DNA from: Bradyrhizobium sp. AZCC 2262
GTDB taxonomy: Bacteria; Pseudomonadota; Alphaproteobacteria; Rhizobiales; Xanthobacteraceae
DNA: 64,000 nucleotides
Assembly: GCF_036924535.1 (NCBI RefSeq)
Contig: NZ_JAZHRT010000001.1
Coordinates: forward strand, 9,166,501-9,230,500
Direction: 5' to 3'
Shown here piece after piece: positions 12,487 through 21,657 of this stretch (position 1 is the first letter of the stretch; each line of letters starts with the position of its first letter). The notes under the pieces are model-generated. The model was not told where the DNA came from. It saw nothing but the letters and a program-made list of their open reading frames with translations, and searched no databases. A program made the position numbers and the translations under genes.

Positions 12487-13434
12487 ATGACGCTCGTCTC
12501 TATCCCCGCTAATCCGGTTCCGGAGGACGTCGTCTCAGGCACCATCAAGACGCCCGACGGCGCGGAATTGCGGTTCGCGCGCTGGGCGCCGCCGGCGGGA
12601 CGCAAGGGCACGGTCTGCGTTTTCACCGGGCGGAGCGAGTCGATCGAGAAATATTTCGAGACGGTGCGGGACTTGCGCGATCGCGGATTTGCGGTGGCGA
12701 TGATCGACTGGCGCGGCCAGGGGCATTCCTCGCGCCGCCTGCGCGATCCGCGCAAGGGCTATGTTCGCGACTTCTCCGATTACGAGGTCGACGTCGAAAC
12801 CTTCGTGCAGCAGGTGGTGCTGCCGGATTGCCCACCGCCCTTTTTCGCGCTGGCGCATTCGATGGGCGGCGCGGTCATGCTGCGGGTCGCGCATGCGGGA
12901 AAACGCTGGTTTGACCGCATGGTGCTGTCGGCGCCGATGATCGACCTGCCGGGGCGCCGGACCGCGTTCCCGACGCGGACGTTGCTGCGGGTCATGCGGC
13001 TGATGGGGCAGGGCGGCCGCTACGTGCCCGGCGGCAGCGATGCGCTGACCGGAACGGAATCCTTCATCAACAACCCCTTCACCAGCGATCCCGTACGCTA
13101 CGCCCGCAACGCAGCCATCCTGGAAGAAGACCCGACGCTCGGCCTCGGCTCGCCGACAGTGGCCTGGGCCGATACCGCGTTCAGGGCGATGCATACCTTT
13201 CGTGGCATCAACTACCCGTCTGAAATCCGCCAGCCGATCCTGATGCTCGCAGCCAGCAACGACACCATTGTTTCCACAGCAGCGATCGAGGAATTCGCCT
13301 ACCATCTGCGCGCCGGCTCGCATCTGGTGATCGCGGGCTCCCGGCACGAGATCCTGCAGGAGCAGGACCGCTACCGCGCGCAATTCTGGGCGGCGTTCGA
13401 CGCCTTCGTGCCGGGCACGCCGCTGTTCAAGTGA
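12487..13434 (+). CDS. Alpha/beta hydrolase, lysophospholipase-like
   Basis: This 315-residue protein is of the serine aminopeptidase/monoglyceride-lipase (S33, PldB-like) type. Residues 38-46 VCVFTGRSE contribute to the oxyanion region. DWRGQGHSSR follows near 80. AHSMGGA near 137 carries the nucleophile serine. The late acid (ASNDTIVS) and histidine (GSRHEIL) complete a catalytic triad. No signal peptide is seen, so it should be cytoplasmic or membrane-associated. The next gene ends 3 bp after its stop on the opposite strand. The substrate is unknown. Confidence 0.9.
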   Translation: MTLVSIPANPVPEDVVSGTIKTPDGAELRFARWAPPAGRKGTVCVFTGRSESIEKYFETVRDLRDRGFAVAMIDWRGQGHSSRRLRDPRKGYVRDFSDYEVDVETFVQQVVLPDCPPPFFALAHSMGGAVMLRVAHAGKRWFDRMVLSAPMIDLPGRRTAFPTRTLLRVMRLMGQGGRYVPGGSDALTGTESFINNPFTSDPVRYARNAAILEEDPTLGLGSPTVAWADTAFRAMHTFRGINYPSEIRQPILMLAASNDTIVSTAAIEEFAYHLRAGSHLVIAGSRHEILQEQDRYRAQFWAAFDAFVPGTPLFK

Positions 13435-13437
13435 GGC

Positions 13438-14106
13438 TCAACGCGGGGCCGGCTTCGGCAGCCGTGCCGTAATCCGATCGGGCAGCCGGCGTTCGACGAA
13501 CAGGGTCCTGACTTCCGCGACGCTGAGGTAACGCTCTTCGCCTTCGCCCTTGCCGAGGATTTTCAGCAGCACCGGCCATTCGCCCTTCATGAGCATAGGA
13601 TAGTACCAGTGCGCCGCAGCGCCGTCGCGCTTGATATTGGCCTTCATGAAGGTGTCGATCTCTTTCGCCGTCAGGCCGCGCTCGACGCCGCCGGCAGGAT
13701 CGTTGCGGTCCTTGCCGAAGCCGGCGAGCCGGGCGATTTCGTCCTCATGGACCTTCGCATCGACGTCGAGAATGCGCGAGCCGCCGCCGTGCTTGTCGAG
13801 TGGGCCATCGCGCAGCTCGTCGAGAACCGCGCCGGAGGTCGCGCTCTTCAACACGCGCAGCGGCCCGAGGCCGTTTGCAATGACGGCGACCATCCAGGTC
13901 TCCAGCCGCACCTTCTTTTCGGCAGGTCCCGTTTCACCGCTCGCAGCCCCGATCATTTCGGAGAGTTTTGAAAGCGGCACGACGTGGCCGCCGACGTAGC
14001 CATTGGCGACCAGCGCGCGCAAGAACGGGCAGGGATTGTTGGATGAAACGGGGATCTGCCCGGCTGGCGTGGTGCCCGGAGCAGTACGGATGGGGGTGTC
14101 CGACAT
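13438..14106 (-). CDS. Uncharacterised protein with heme-thiolate-peroxidase-like PCP motif
   Basis: This 222-residue protein has no signal peptide. Near its N-terminus it carries NPCPFLRALVANGYVGG. That arrangement (Pro-Cys-Pro, then a short helix and N/HGY) is how chloroperoxidase/unspecific peroxygenase (Peroxidase_2) domains begin, where the cysteine is the axial heme ligand. Further on it has RILDVDAKVHEDEIARLAGFG, and an acidic/Arg pair could serve as the acid-base residues, but I cannot confirm the EGD/EHD motif. The C-terminal part includes LTAKEIDTFMKANI and LSVAEVRTLFVERRLP. The peroxidase assignment is a hypothesis based on one motif; an unrelated fold is possible. Confidence 0.55.
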   Translation of the reverse strand: MSDTPIRTAPGTTPAGQIPVSSNNPCPFLRALVANGYVGGHVVPLSKLSEMIGAASGETGPAEKKVRLETWMVAVIANGLGPLRVLKSATSGAVLDELRDGPLDKHGGGSRILDVDAKVHEDEIARLAGFGKDRNDPAGGVERGLTAKEIDTFMKANIKRDGAAAHWYYPMLMKGEWPVLLKILGKGEGEERYLSVAEVRTLFVERRLPDRITARLPKPAPR

Positions 14107-14264
14107 GGCTTCAAATCCTCAAAGCGCCAAGTATGAAAATCGGTCCGCTGCCAAGGCGAAGCGGGTGACGGTTCTGAAAAAGGGAATTCGGTGGCGCGCT
14201 ACTTCAGCGTGTGGGCAAGTTTGGCGGAATTCGACGCCATGTCAACCGACCGGCTTGCACACGC

Positions 14265-16082
14265 TCAGGAATCTGCGGCGAGCTTTGGCGAGGGTTCGAC
14301 GAGGGTCAGTCGGCTGAAAGGAATGCCGGCCTTCACAAGGCCGTCGCGGTAATGGGCGATGTCGGCCGGCAGCTTCCAGTGGAAATTGCGCAAATGCCGA
14401 TCGACAGTAAGGCTGGGATAGTTGCTGAGCAGAACCTCGGCCGCCGTTGCCGCCTCCGAATTTCGTCCCAATTGGGCGAGCGCCGCCGCGCGGATCGCGA
14501 GTGCCTGAAGCATATTGGGATTGGTGTAGAGCTGCTCCCGCGCCCAGGACAGCGAAGCATCGTACTGCCCGAGCAGGTAGTGGCTGAACGCGTTGACGGC
14601 CGCCCATTGATACCGGGGATCGTTGTTGCCGCTCTGCGCTGCCATCGTAAACAGTTCGATCGCGGGTCGGTGTTCGCCGGACACAAGATGACAAATCCCA
14701 AGCACGCCGCGGGCGCCCATATCATACGGATTGAGCCCGACCGCCCGCTTGGCGGCATCCATCGCCGTCTCGTGGTGCCCTCCCGCTGCGTTCAGATAGG
14801 CGAGAGTCTGGAAGGCAAAGGACGAACGGGGATCGAGCCGGACACTGCTTTCCGCAAGACTCATTGCGTAGTCAAACATTTCGCGGGTGCTCCGGATCCA
14901 TCCGAACTGGATGCCCTGGATCTGGATCGTGGCGAGATAGGCGCGGGCGATCGACAATGTCGGATCGAGCGCGATGGCTTCCTTGAACAAACTGATCGAG
15001 GTTTCGAGATCGGCCTGCGTCTGCAAATAGTAGTAGGAGAGCCCTTTCAGGAAACGATCCCAGGCGGTGAGGTCGTTCGAGTTCGAGCGCGGCGGGGCGG
15101 ATGCTTCCGCCCGGTAGATCTCGGCCGCGATCGCCGCCGACAGGCTGGTGGTGATCTCGTCCTGCATGGCGAACAGGTCGCCCATGTCGCGGTCGAACCG
15201 GCCGGTCCATAACTGCTCACCGGTCTCCGGCGCAATCAGCTCAGCGGTGATGCGAATCTTGGTTCCGGCGCGTCGCACCGAGCCCTGGATCAGGTAGCTC
15301 GCGTCGATCTCGCGCGCGATCAGGCGCGTGCTCAGGCTTTTGCCCTTGAACGGGAAGGTCGAGTTCCGGCTCAGCACCCGGTAGAACGATTGCAGCGAAA
15401 GCGCGTGGATCAGGTCCTCGGTGAGCCCGTCGGAAAAATACTCGTCGGCGCTTTCGCTCAAATTCGCAAACGGGAGCACGCCCACGATAGCGGTGCGATA
15501 CTGGGCTGGAAGGTTCGCGACCGACGTTTCGGTCGAGCCTCTCTGGACGCCCCGGCCTGCGTTGTCGTTTCCGGCGGGTTGCCAGGTCCAGACGTGGATC
15601 GGCTCCTCGATGTTCTTGAACCGGTGCGGGCCGGCATCGACCAGGGGGACGCTGAGACGTTTGCCGGCCTCATGACAGGCCTTGCCCGAAACCGCCAGGC
15701 CGCCGGGGGCGGCGACCGATTCGAGCCGGACGGCGATGTTGACGTCGTCGCCGAACACTTCGTCTTCGTCGGCCATCACATCCCCCATGTGGATGCCCAT
15801 GCGGAACTGCATGATGCGATCGGCGGGGAGGTGATCGTTTCGCTCGGCCATCACAATTTGCATCGCGATCGCGGCCTCGATGGCCCCGACGATGCTGGGG
15901 AATTCCAGCAGGAAGCCGTCGCCGGTGTTCTTCACCAGGCGGCCGCCGTGATTGAGGATGAACGGATAGATCGCGCTTCGATGGGCCTTGAACGTGGCGT
16001 GCGTCCCCGCCTCGTCGGCTCCCATCATGCGGGAATAGCCGGCGACGTCAGCACAGACGATGGCTGCCAGGCGTCTTTCCAT
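14265..16082 (-). CDS. Adenylate/guanylate cyclase with TPR C-terminus
   Basis: This class III nucleotide cyclase-TPR protein is typical of Bradyrhizobium. I take the ATG at 16082 (MERRLAAIVCADVAGYSRMM), giving 605 residues; an upstream in-frame ATG at 16151 is less family-like. The cyclase domain (about 1-180) includes NTGDGFLLEF and GDVMADEDEVFGDDVNIAVRLE. A TolB-like segment follows (about 215-340, PFANLSESADEYFSDGLTEDLIHAL). Tetratricopeptide-like repeats fill 360-590. It is probably cytosolic. The partner and signal are unknown, and it is monocistronic. Confidence 0.9.
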   Translation of the reverse strand: MERRLAAIVCADVAGYSRMMGADEAGTHATFKAHRSAIYPFILNHGGRLVKNTGDGFLLEFPSIVGAIEAAIAMQIVMAERNDHLPADRIMQFRMGIHMGDVMADEDEVFGDDVNIAVRLESVAAPGGLAVSGKACHEAGKRLSVPLVDAGPHRFKNIEEPIHVWTWQPAGNDNAGRGVQRGSTETSVANLPAQYRTAIVGVLPFANLSESADEYFSDGLTEDLIHALSLQSFYRVLSRNSTFPFKGKSLSTRLIAREIDASYLIQGSVRRAGTKIRITAELIAPETGEQLWTGRFDRDMGDLFAMQDEITTSLSAAIAAEIYRAEASAPPRSNSNDLTAWDRFLKGLSYYYLQTQADLETSISLFKEAIALDPTLSIARAYLATIQIQGIQFGWIRSTREMFDYAMSLAESSVRLDPRSSFAFQTLAYLNAAGGHHETAMDAAKRAVGLNPYDMGARGVLGICHLVSGEHRPAIELFTMAAQSGNNDPRYQWAAVNAFSHYLLGQYDASLSWAREQLYTNPNMLQALAIRAAALAQLGRNSEAATAAEVLLSNYPSLTVDRHLRNFHWKLPADIAHYRDGLVKAGIPFSRLTLVEPSPKLAADS

Positions 16083-16269
16083 GTCCCCACTATATCCCCA
16101 ACGGCGCCGGAATGGCGGATAACCACTACGTGGTCCACCAACCGATTCCAATGTTTATAAAATATGCGCGATCTGGGGAAAGCCCAATTTTCTCATGATA
16201 GTACTGCAACCTCACGAATTGGGCACGCGCCCAAATAAGGCCCTCAGGCTGCAAGGGAACCCGGCAACG

Positions 16270-16914
16270 ATGGTTGAAACGCTCGGCATTCACGAACTCT
16301 GGCTGTTCATCCTGTCGGGATTACTGCTCAATGTCACCCCGGGGCCGGACACCGCCTATATTATCGGCCGCGGCATCCAGTTCGGATGGCGCGGCGGGGC
16401 GGCGGCGGCGACGGGGATCAGCGTCGGCTGCCTCGTTCACGTGTTCGGCGCCGCCATCGGCCTGTCGGCGCTGTTGATGGCGTCGTCCGCCGCCTTCACG
16501 GTGCTGAAATGGGCCGGTGCCGCCTATCTGTTGTTTACGGGCATCCAGATGTTGCTGTCACATTCGCGTCCGCTGGCGGAGGCGGCCGGGGAAGGCAACG
16601 AGACGTCGCTTGCCCGCGTGTTCTGGCAGGGCGCCCTGACCAACGTGCTCAATCCGAAGGTGGCGCTGTTCTTCCTGGCGTTCCTGCCGCAATTCGTGGC
16701 GGCGGAATCTGTCCACAAGACGCTGGCCTTCCTGGTGCTCGGGCTGATCTTCATCACCAGCGGCACGTTGTGGTGCTTCGGCCTTGCCGCCTTCGCGGCC
16801 AGGGCCGCCGGCCGCATCCGGCAATCGGCCGGCGCGATGGCCTGGGTCAACCGGGCTCTCGGGGGGCTGTTCGTCTATCTCGGCATCCGCGTCGCGATGC
16901 TGGAGGCGCGCTAG
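16270..16914 (+). CDS. LysE/RhtB-family exporter
   Basis: This 214-residue inner-membrane protein has six hydrophobic segments. The family signature near the N-terminus is LLNVTPGPDTAYIIGRG, and LTNVLNPKVALFFLAFLPQF lies mid-protein. LysE/RhtB proteins export amino acids or related small molecules. I chose the ATG at 16270 because AAGGGA lies 11 nt upstream and the family begins a few residues before the first helix. The longer frame from 16195 adds 25 unsupported residues. The substrate cannot be told. Confidence 0.9.
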   Translation: MVETLGIHELWLFILSGLLLNVTPGPDTAYIIGRGIQFGWRGGAAAATGISVGCLVHVFGAAIGLSALLMASSAAFTVLKWAGAAYLLFTGIQMLLSHSRPLAEAAGEGNETSLARVFWQGALTNVLNPKVALFFLAFLPQFVAAESVHKTLAFLVLGLIFITSGTLWCFGLAAFAARAAGRIRQSAGAMAWVNRALGGLFVYLGIRVAMLEAR

Positions 16915-16981
16915 GTTCGGCTGTCTGCCTATCGGAGAATTTCTTCGCAAGGAATTCTCGGGATTTCCTGCGTGGCTTTAG

Positions 16982-17734
16982 TTACGACATCAGTTTCGCA
17001 AGCGCATTGCTGGTGAGATAGAGACCGAGAACAATCATGCCGATCTGGAACCAGCGCCGAAAGACATCCGGCTGCAGCCGCGTCCGTACCGCCTGTCCGA
17101 TAAACATGCCGGCAAAGGACGCTGCCATGGCGACCGCGCCGGGCAGTGCGGTTGCGGCCGTCAATAGACCGGCGCCGGTGAGGTTGAGGCCAAGCGCCAG
17201 GGTCGCCACCGTGAAGAACACGCCCAACGCCTGGATCAGCTCTTCCTTCTCCATGCCGATCGCCTGCAGGAATGGCACCGACGGAATGACCTGCACGCCG
17301 GTTGCCGCCGAAATCATGCCGGTGATCAGCCCGACGATGCCGCCGACCCATTTTTCGTTCCGGGGCGCGATGGTGAAATCGAATTTGCAGAGGCCAATGA
17401 TGGCGTTTATTGCCAGCAACAGGCCGAGCGCGATGGTGGTGTAGCGCGCATAGGGCCCGGTCAGCGACCCTGCATTGAGCCAGATGCCGGCGGCCGTTCC
17501 GGCCAGCAATGGCCATAGCCGCCGGAAAATATCGCGCAGATAGGGACCGCCGAAGGTTTGCCAGATGTTGGTGACGATCGCCGGCACGATGACGATGGCG
17601 ATCGCCTGGGCCGGCGGCATCGACACCGCAAGCAGGCCCATCGACACCGTCGGCAGGCCGAGGCCGAGTGCGCCCTTCACGAAGCCCGCGAGTAGGAAGG
17701 CGGCAGTAACGAGGAGAAGCAGGGAATCGAACAT
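16982..17734 (-). CDS. TauE/SafE-family sulfite/organic anion exporter
   Basis: This 250-residue membrane protein has about eight hydrophobic segments and the family's duplicated glycine motifs (LLAGFVKGALGLGLPTVSMGLL near the start, GLITGMISAATGVQVIPSVPFLQ in the middle). Members export sulfite, sulfoacetate or other anions. The start is the ATG before FDSLLLLV, at 17734; the frame upstream overlaps the palindromic repeat and is not used. It diverges from a LysR gene, which may control it. Confidence 0.9.
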   Translation of the reverse strand: MFDSLLLLVTAAFLLAGFVKGALGLGLPTVSMGLLAVSMPPAQAIAIVIVPAIVTNIWQTFGGPYLRDIFRRLWPLLAGTAAGIWLNAGSLTGPYARYTTIALGLLLAINAIIGLCKFDFTIAPRNEKWVGGIVGLITGMISAATGVQVIPSVPFLQAIGMEKEELIQALGVFFTVATLALGLNLTGAGLLTAATALPGAVAMAASFAGMFIGQAVRTRLQPDVFRRWFQIGMIVLGLYLTSNALAKLMS

Positions 17735-17824
17735 GGGACGACATTGACCTATCGGCATAACGGGCACAATCTGGAGATTACGGAGATAGCTTTCGGCTAT
17801 ACCGAAGGCTTGAGAGCCCCCGTC

Positions 17825-17908
17825 CGTCATTGCGAGGAGCGAAGCGACGAAGCAATCCACCTCCCCGCGTGTGGCGACATGGATTGCTTCGCTGCGCTCG
17901 CAATGACG
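17825..17908. repeat. Dispersed palindromic element, copy 3 (TauE-LysR gap)
   Basis: CGTCATTGCGAGGAGCGAAGC and its complement GCTGCGCTCGCAATGACG enclose AAGCAATCCAC / ATGGATTGCTT. It lies in the gap between the divergent TauE-type and LysR genes and ends 21 bp before the LysR start, so any hairpin would be in the LysR leader. Confidence 0.9.
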
Positions 17909-17929
17909 GCTTCAACGTCAGGGATACCG

Positions 17930-18823
17930 ATGCGCTTCGATCTGGTCGATCTTCAGCTCTTCGTCGCGGTGGCCGAGACGCGCAGCATTACCAACGGCGC
18001 GCAACGGGTTCATCTGGCGCTGGCGTCGGCGAGCGAGCGGATCAAGGGGCTGGAGGAGGCGCTCGGCGTTGCGCTGCTGACGCGTGGCCGTCGCGGCGTC
18101 GAGCTGACGCCTGCCGGTGAAAACCTGCTCGATCACGCGAGGGTCGTGCTCCACAATGTAGAGGCGATGCGCGGCGATCTCCTGGCCTTTGCCCGTGGAA
18201 CGAAAGCCACCGTGCGCTTCATCGCCAACACGTCGGGGCTCTCGGAATATCTGCCGAAGACGCTGGCCGCTTTCCTGAGCCAGCATCCCCATATCTCGAT
18301 CGACGTCGAGGAGCGCGAAAGCTCTGAAATCGCCCGTGCCATTGTCACTGATGCCGCTGATCTCGGGCTCGCCGCCGAACACGCGCTGCCGGACAATATC
18401 GAGCGGATGCCGTTCAGCGAAGATCGTCTGGTACTGGTCACCGCGCGGGAGGACGAACTGGCGACCCGGCGACAGGTCGATTTCGGCGACGTGGTGAAGC
18501 GCGATTTCGTCGGCCTGATCAGCTCGATCGCGCTGCATGCCCATATCAGCGGGCACGCGGCGCGTCTGGGCGCACGACTGCGCTTTCGTGCGCGGTTGAA
18601 CAGTTTCGATGCGATCGGCCAGATGGTCGCCGCCGGCATCGGGATTGGTGTGATGCCTGAAGTCGCGGCAAAACGATGCGCGCGATCGATGAAGATCAAT
18701 GTCGTCAGGATCAGGGATTCCTGGGCCAACCGGAAGCTCGTGATCTGCGCGCGAAGCTTTCGGGCGCTGCCCAAGCCCGCGCAGCAATTGGCGGAGCACC
18801 TCCGCAAATCTGCGCCACGCTGA
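17930..18823 (+). CDS. LysR-family transcriptional regulator
   Basis: This 297-residue protein starts at MRFDLVDLQLFVAVAETRSITNGAQRVHLALASASERIKGLEEALG, the LysR helix-turn-helix in residues 3-60. An effector-binding domain of about 90-290 follows. It lacks an obvious ribosome-binding site because a palindromic repeat ends 21 bp upstream; a longer in-frame extension to 17744 reads through that repeat and is rejected. LysR regulators commonly control divergent neighbours, here the TauE-type exporter. The GST gene follows 20 bp downstream, so co-transcription is possible. Confidence 0.9.
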   Translation: MRFDLVDLQLFVAVAETRSITNGAQRVHLALASASERIKGLEEALGVALLTRGRRGVELTPAGENLLDHARVVLHNVEAMRGDLLAFARGTKATVRFIANTSGLSEYLPKTLAAFLSQHPHISIDVEERESSEIARAIVTDAADLGLAAEHALPDNIERMPFSEDRLVLVTAREDELATRRQVDFGDVVKRDFVGLISSIALHAHISGHAARLGARLRFRARLNSFDAIGQMVAAGIGIGVMPEVAAKRCARSMKINVVRIRDSWANRKLVICARSFRALPKPAQQLAEHLRKSAPR

Positions 18824-18843
18824 ACATATGAAGGGAGAACGAA

Positions 18844-19494
18844 ATGCTGAAGGTCTGGGGACGCCGCAGTTCTTTCAACCTCCAGAAGGTCATGTGGCTG
18901 ATCGGCGAGCTCGAGCTGCCGCATGAACATATCGATGCCGGGGGGCAATTTGGCGGGCTCGATACGCCTGATTTCCTCGCGATGAATCCCCATGGCCGCA
19001 TTCCCGTAATCCGGGACGACGCCGCCACGGTCTGGGAATCGCACGCGATCCTTCGCTACCTTGCCGCGCGCCATGGCGCCGGACGGTTCTGGTCGGACGA
19101 TCCCGTCGCGCGCGCCGCCGTCGACGGCTGGATGGACTGGTCGCATACCGCGCTGCAGCCCGATTTTCTGGTCGGCGTGTTCTGGGGCTTCTATCGCACG
19201 CCTGACGACAAGCGGAACTGGCCGGCGATCAATGCCGCGCTGGCACGGTGCGCCAAGGATTTCGGCAAGCTGGACCGGTTGCTGGAAGGCCGGTCTTTCC
19301 TGCTTGGCGAGACGCTGTCGCTCGCCGACATTACCGCAGGGACGTCGCTGTACCGGTATTTCGAACTCGAGATCGAGCGGCCGCAGCTCGCGGGCGTGGA
19401 GCGCTGGTACCGCGCGCTAAGGGAGCGCGAAGCGTTCCGAACCCACATCATGATTCCGTTCGGCGAATTGCGCGGACGCCTGCTTGATGCCTGA
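18844..19494 (+). CDS. Glutathione S-transferase family protein
   Basis: This 216-residue protein has a thioredoxin-like N-terminal domain (residues 1-78). Ser9/Ser10 (RRSSFNLQKV) are at the glutathione-activating position, and HGRIPVIRDDAATVWESHAI supplies the cis-Pro and the glutathione-binding ES pair. The alpha-helical C-terminal domain (about 90-205) holds LLGETLSLADITAG. It conjugates glutathione to electrophiles or acts as a related lyase. GGGAGAAC precedes the start, and the gene lies 20 bp after the LysR gene. Confidence 0.92.
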   Translation: MLKVWGRRSSFNLQKVMWLIGELELPHEHIDAGGQFGGLDTPDFLAMNPHGRIPVIRDDAATVWESHAILRYLAARHGAGRFWSDDPVARAAVDGWMDWSHTALQPDFLVGVFWGFYRTPDDKRNWPAINAALARCAKDFGKLDRLLEGRSFLLGETLSLADITAGTSLYRYFELEIERPQLAGVERWYRALREREAFRTHIMIPFGELRGRLLDA

Positions 19495-19509
19495 CAGGGA
19501 AGTTGGCCG

Positions 19510-20475
19510 TCATTTGCCCGTGGTAAGGCCGGCGGCCTTGATGACGCGCGCCCACTTTTGACTCTCGGTTCCGATGTAGTCGCGAAACTGCGCCGGCGTG
19601 TTGCCGGCGACCGTCAGGCCCTGATCGGCGAGCTTCTGCTTGACCTGCGGATCGTTCATCGCCTCGTTGGCGACGCGGTTCAGCATGGTGACGATCGGCT
19701 CGGGCGTTCCGCCCGGCGCGAGCATGCCGTACCAATTTTCGATCAGGATATCGGGCATGCCGACCTCCGCGGTGGTCGGCACGTCGGGCGAGGTGGGCGC
19801 GCGGTTGGGCGCGCCGAGGGCGATCGGGCGCAGGGTGCCGGCCTTGATGTGCGGCAGCAGCACCGGCAAATCGAGGAACGCCATCTGCACCTGCTGGCCG
19901 AGCAGATCGTTGATGGCGGGCGCGGCGCCGCGATAGGGAATGTGCACGATGTCGATGTTGGCCGTCATCTTGAGCAGTTCACCGGCCAGATGCGGCAGAC
20001 CGCCGACGCCGGCCGATGCGAAATTGAGTTTCCCCGGCTGGGCCTTGGCGAGCGCGATCAGCTCTTTCATGTTATTGGCGGGCACGTTGCTGGCGACCAC
20101 GAGCATTTCCGGCACTGTCGTCACCAGCGTGACGGGCACGAAATCCTTTGCGACGTCGTAAGGCACTTTCTCCAGGATCGGATTGATGACCAGCGAACTC
20201 GCGCTCACGATGCCTATCGTGTAGCCGTCGGGAGCCGCCTTTGCGATCGCATCGGTGCCGAGCACGCCGGCCTGGCCGCCGCGATTGTCGACCAGAACCG
20301 GCTGCTTTGTGATTTCCGACATGCGCTGGCCGACCAGGCGCGCGATGATGTCGTTCGGGCCGCCGGCTGGAAACGGTACGATCAGCCGGATCGGTTTGCT
20401 CGGGAAATCCTGCGCTGCCGCCGCCGCTGGCAGCAGCACGGACAATCCGGTGAGAAGCACGCGAAGAGCCTTCAT
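19510..20475 (-). CDS. Bug-family tripartite tricarboxylate transporter receptor, copy A
   Basis: This 321-residue periplasmic binding protein has a signal peptide MKALRVLLTGLSVLLPAAAAAQ. The Bug hallmark FPSKPIRLIVPFPAGGPNDIIARLVGQRMSE follows, and the ligand-loop segment VDNRGGQAGVLG comes next. Members bind carboxylated solutes. No TctA/TctB membrane genes are nearby, as is common for the expanded Bug set of beta- and alphaproteobacteria. It is about 60-70% similar by eye to the next gene, so the pair is a tandem duplication. Confidence 0.93.
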   Translation of the reverse strand: MKALRVLLTGLSVLLPAAAAAQDFPSKPIRLIVPFPAGGPNDIIARLVGQRMSEITKQPVLVDNRGGQAGVLGTDAIAKAAPDGYTIGIVSASSLVINPILEKVPYDVAKDFVPVTLVTTVPEMLVVASNVPANNMKELIALAKAQPGKLNFASAGVGGLPHLAGELLKMTANIDIVHIPYRGAAPAINDLLGQQVQMAFLDLPVLLPHIKAGTLRPIALGAPNRAPTSPDVPTTAEVGMPDILIENWYGMLAPGGTPEPIVTMLNRVANEAMNDPQVKQKLADQGLTVAGNTPAQFRDYIGTESQKWARVIKAAGLTTGK

Positions 20476-20573
20476 GAAGCCTCCGGTAACTTGCCGTGGC
20501 CGGGTCGGACGTCCCGGCCATTTATGTCTTTAGTGCACCAATAAACCGAGACGGGCGTTTGGCGCCGTGATGC

Positions 20574-21554
20574 TCACTTCGTCGTCACGACCCCTGCGTC
20601 CTTGATCACCTTCGCCCACTTCTTGATTTCGCTGTCGATGAAGCCGCGGAAATGTTCCGGCGCGTCACCGATCAGCGTCGCGCCCTGGGCCGCGAGCTTT
20701 TCTTTCACGGTCGGATCGGTCATCGCTTCGGTCGTGATCTTGTGCAGGCTAGCTATGATCGTCGGCGGGGTGGCGGCGGGCGCCACCATGCCATACCAGT
20801 TCTCGATGATCATGCCGGGCATCCCGGCCTCGGCGGTGGTCGGTACCTCCATCGCCGTCGGCGCCCGCTCGGGCGCGCCGATCGCGATCGGCCGCAATGC
20901 GCCAGCCTTGACCTGCGGCAACAGCACCGGCAAATCGAGGAACGTCATCTGCACCTGCTGGCCGAGCAGATCGTTCACCGCCGGCGCGGCGCCGCGGTAG
21001 GGCACGTGCACGATGTCGATGTTGGCCGTCAGCTTGAGCAGCTCGCCGGCCAGATGCGGCAGGCTGCCGGGACCGGACGAGGCGAAATTGAGTTTCCCGG
21101 GCTGCGCCTTGGCAAGCGCAATCAGCTCTTTCATGTCCTTGGCGGGGACGTTGGTCGCGACCACCAGCATCTCGGGTACGGTAGCGACCAGCGTCACCGG
21201 CGCGAAATCCTTCAGCGTATCGTAGGCGACCTTTTCCATGCTCGGGCTGATCGCGAGCGCGCCCGCGCTTGAGATCGCGATGGTGTAGCCGTCGGCTGGG
21301 GCCTTGGCGACCGCGTCGGTGCCGAGCACGCCGCCCTGGCCGCCGCGGTTGTCGATCAGCACCGGCTGCTTCGCAATCTCGGACATGCGCTGGCCGATCA
21401 CGCGCGCGATGATGTCGTTGGGGCCGCCGGCGGGGAACGGCACAACCAGCTTGATCGGTTTTGCGGGGAAATCCTGCGCTGAAGCCAAGGCTGGTAACAA
21501 TACCGGCAACGATAGTAGCGTTAGTCCGGCAAACAGCCCGCTCAGAAATCTCAT
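20574..21554 (-). CDS. Bug-family tripartite tricarboxylate transporter receptor, copy B
   Basis: The paralogue of the preceding Bug receptor is 326 residues from ATG 21554 (MRFLSGLFAGLTLLSLPVLLPALASAQ, a signal peptide). It shares DFPAKPIKLVVPFPAGGPNDIIARVIGQRMSEI and VLIDNRGGQGGVLG. It lies 98 bp upstream of copy A on the same strand, so both may be one transcript. The ligand-contact region differs modestly (YGMVAPAATPP against YGMLAPGGTPE), which may mean different substrates. Confidence 0.93.
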   Translation of the reverse strand: MRFLSGLFAGLTLLSLPVLLPALASAQDFPAKPIKLVVPFPAGGPNDIIARVIGQRMSEIAKQPVLIDNRGGQGGVLGTDAVAKAPADGYTIAISSAGALAISPSMEKVAYDTLKDFAPVTLVATVPEMLVVATNVPAKDMKELIALAKAQPGKLNFASSGPGSLPHLAGELLKLTANIDIVHVPYRGAAPAVNDLLGQQVQMTFLDLPVLLPQVKAGALRPIAIGAPERAPTAMEVPTTAEAGMPGMIIENWYGMVAPAATPPTIIASLHKITTEAMTDPTVKEKLAAQGATLIGDAPEHFRGFIDSEIKKWAKVIKDAGVVTTK

Positions 21555-21657
21555 GAATACTCCCCGATCCCGCATCTATTGTGCGTGTTCGAAGGCATCG
21601 TACGCGATGAACTGTTCGATGCAAGGCCCCCGTTGGTGGCGGCCGGAGCTACGCGCA

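Noticed and set aside
17744..17929. N-terminal extension of the LysR gene
   Set aside because: It reads through the palindromic repeat; LysR helix-turn-helix begins at 17930.
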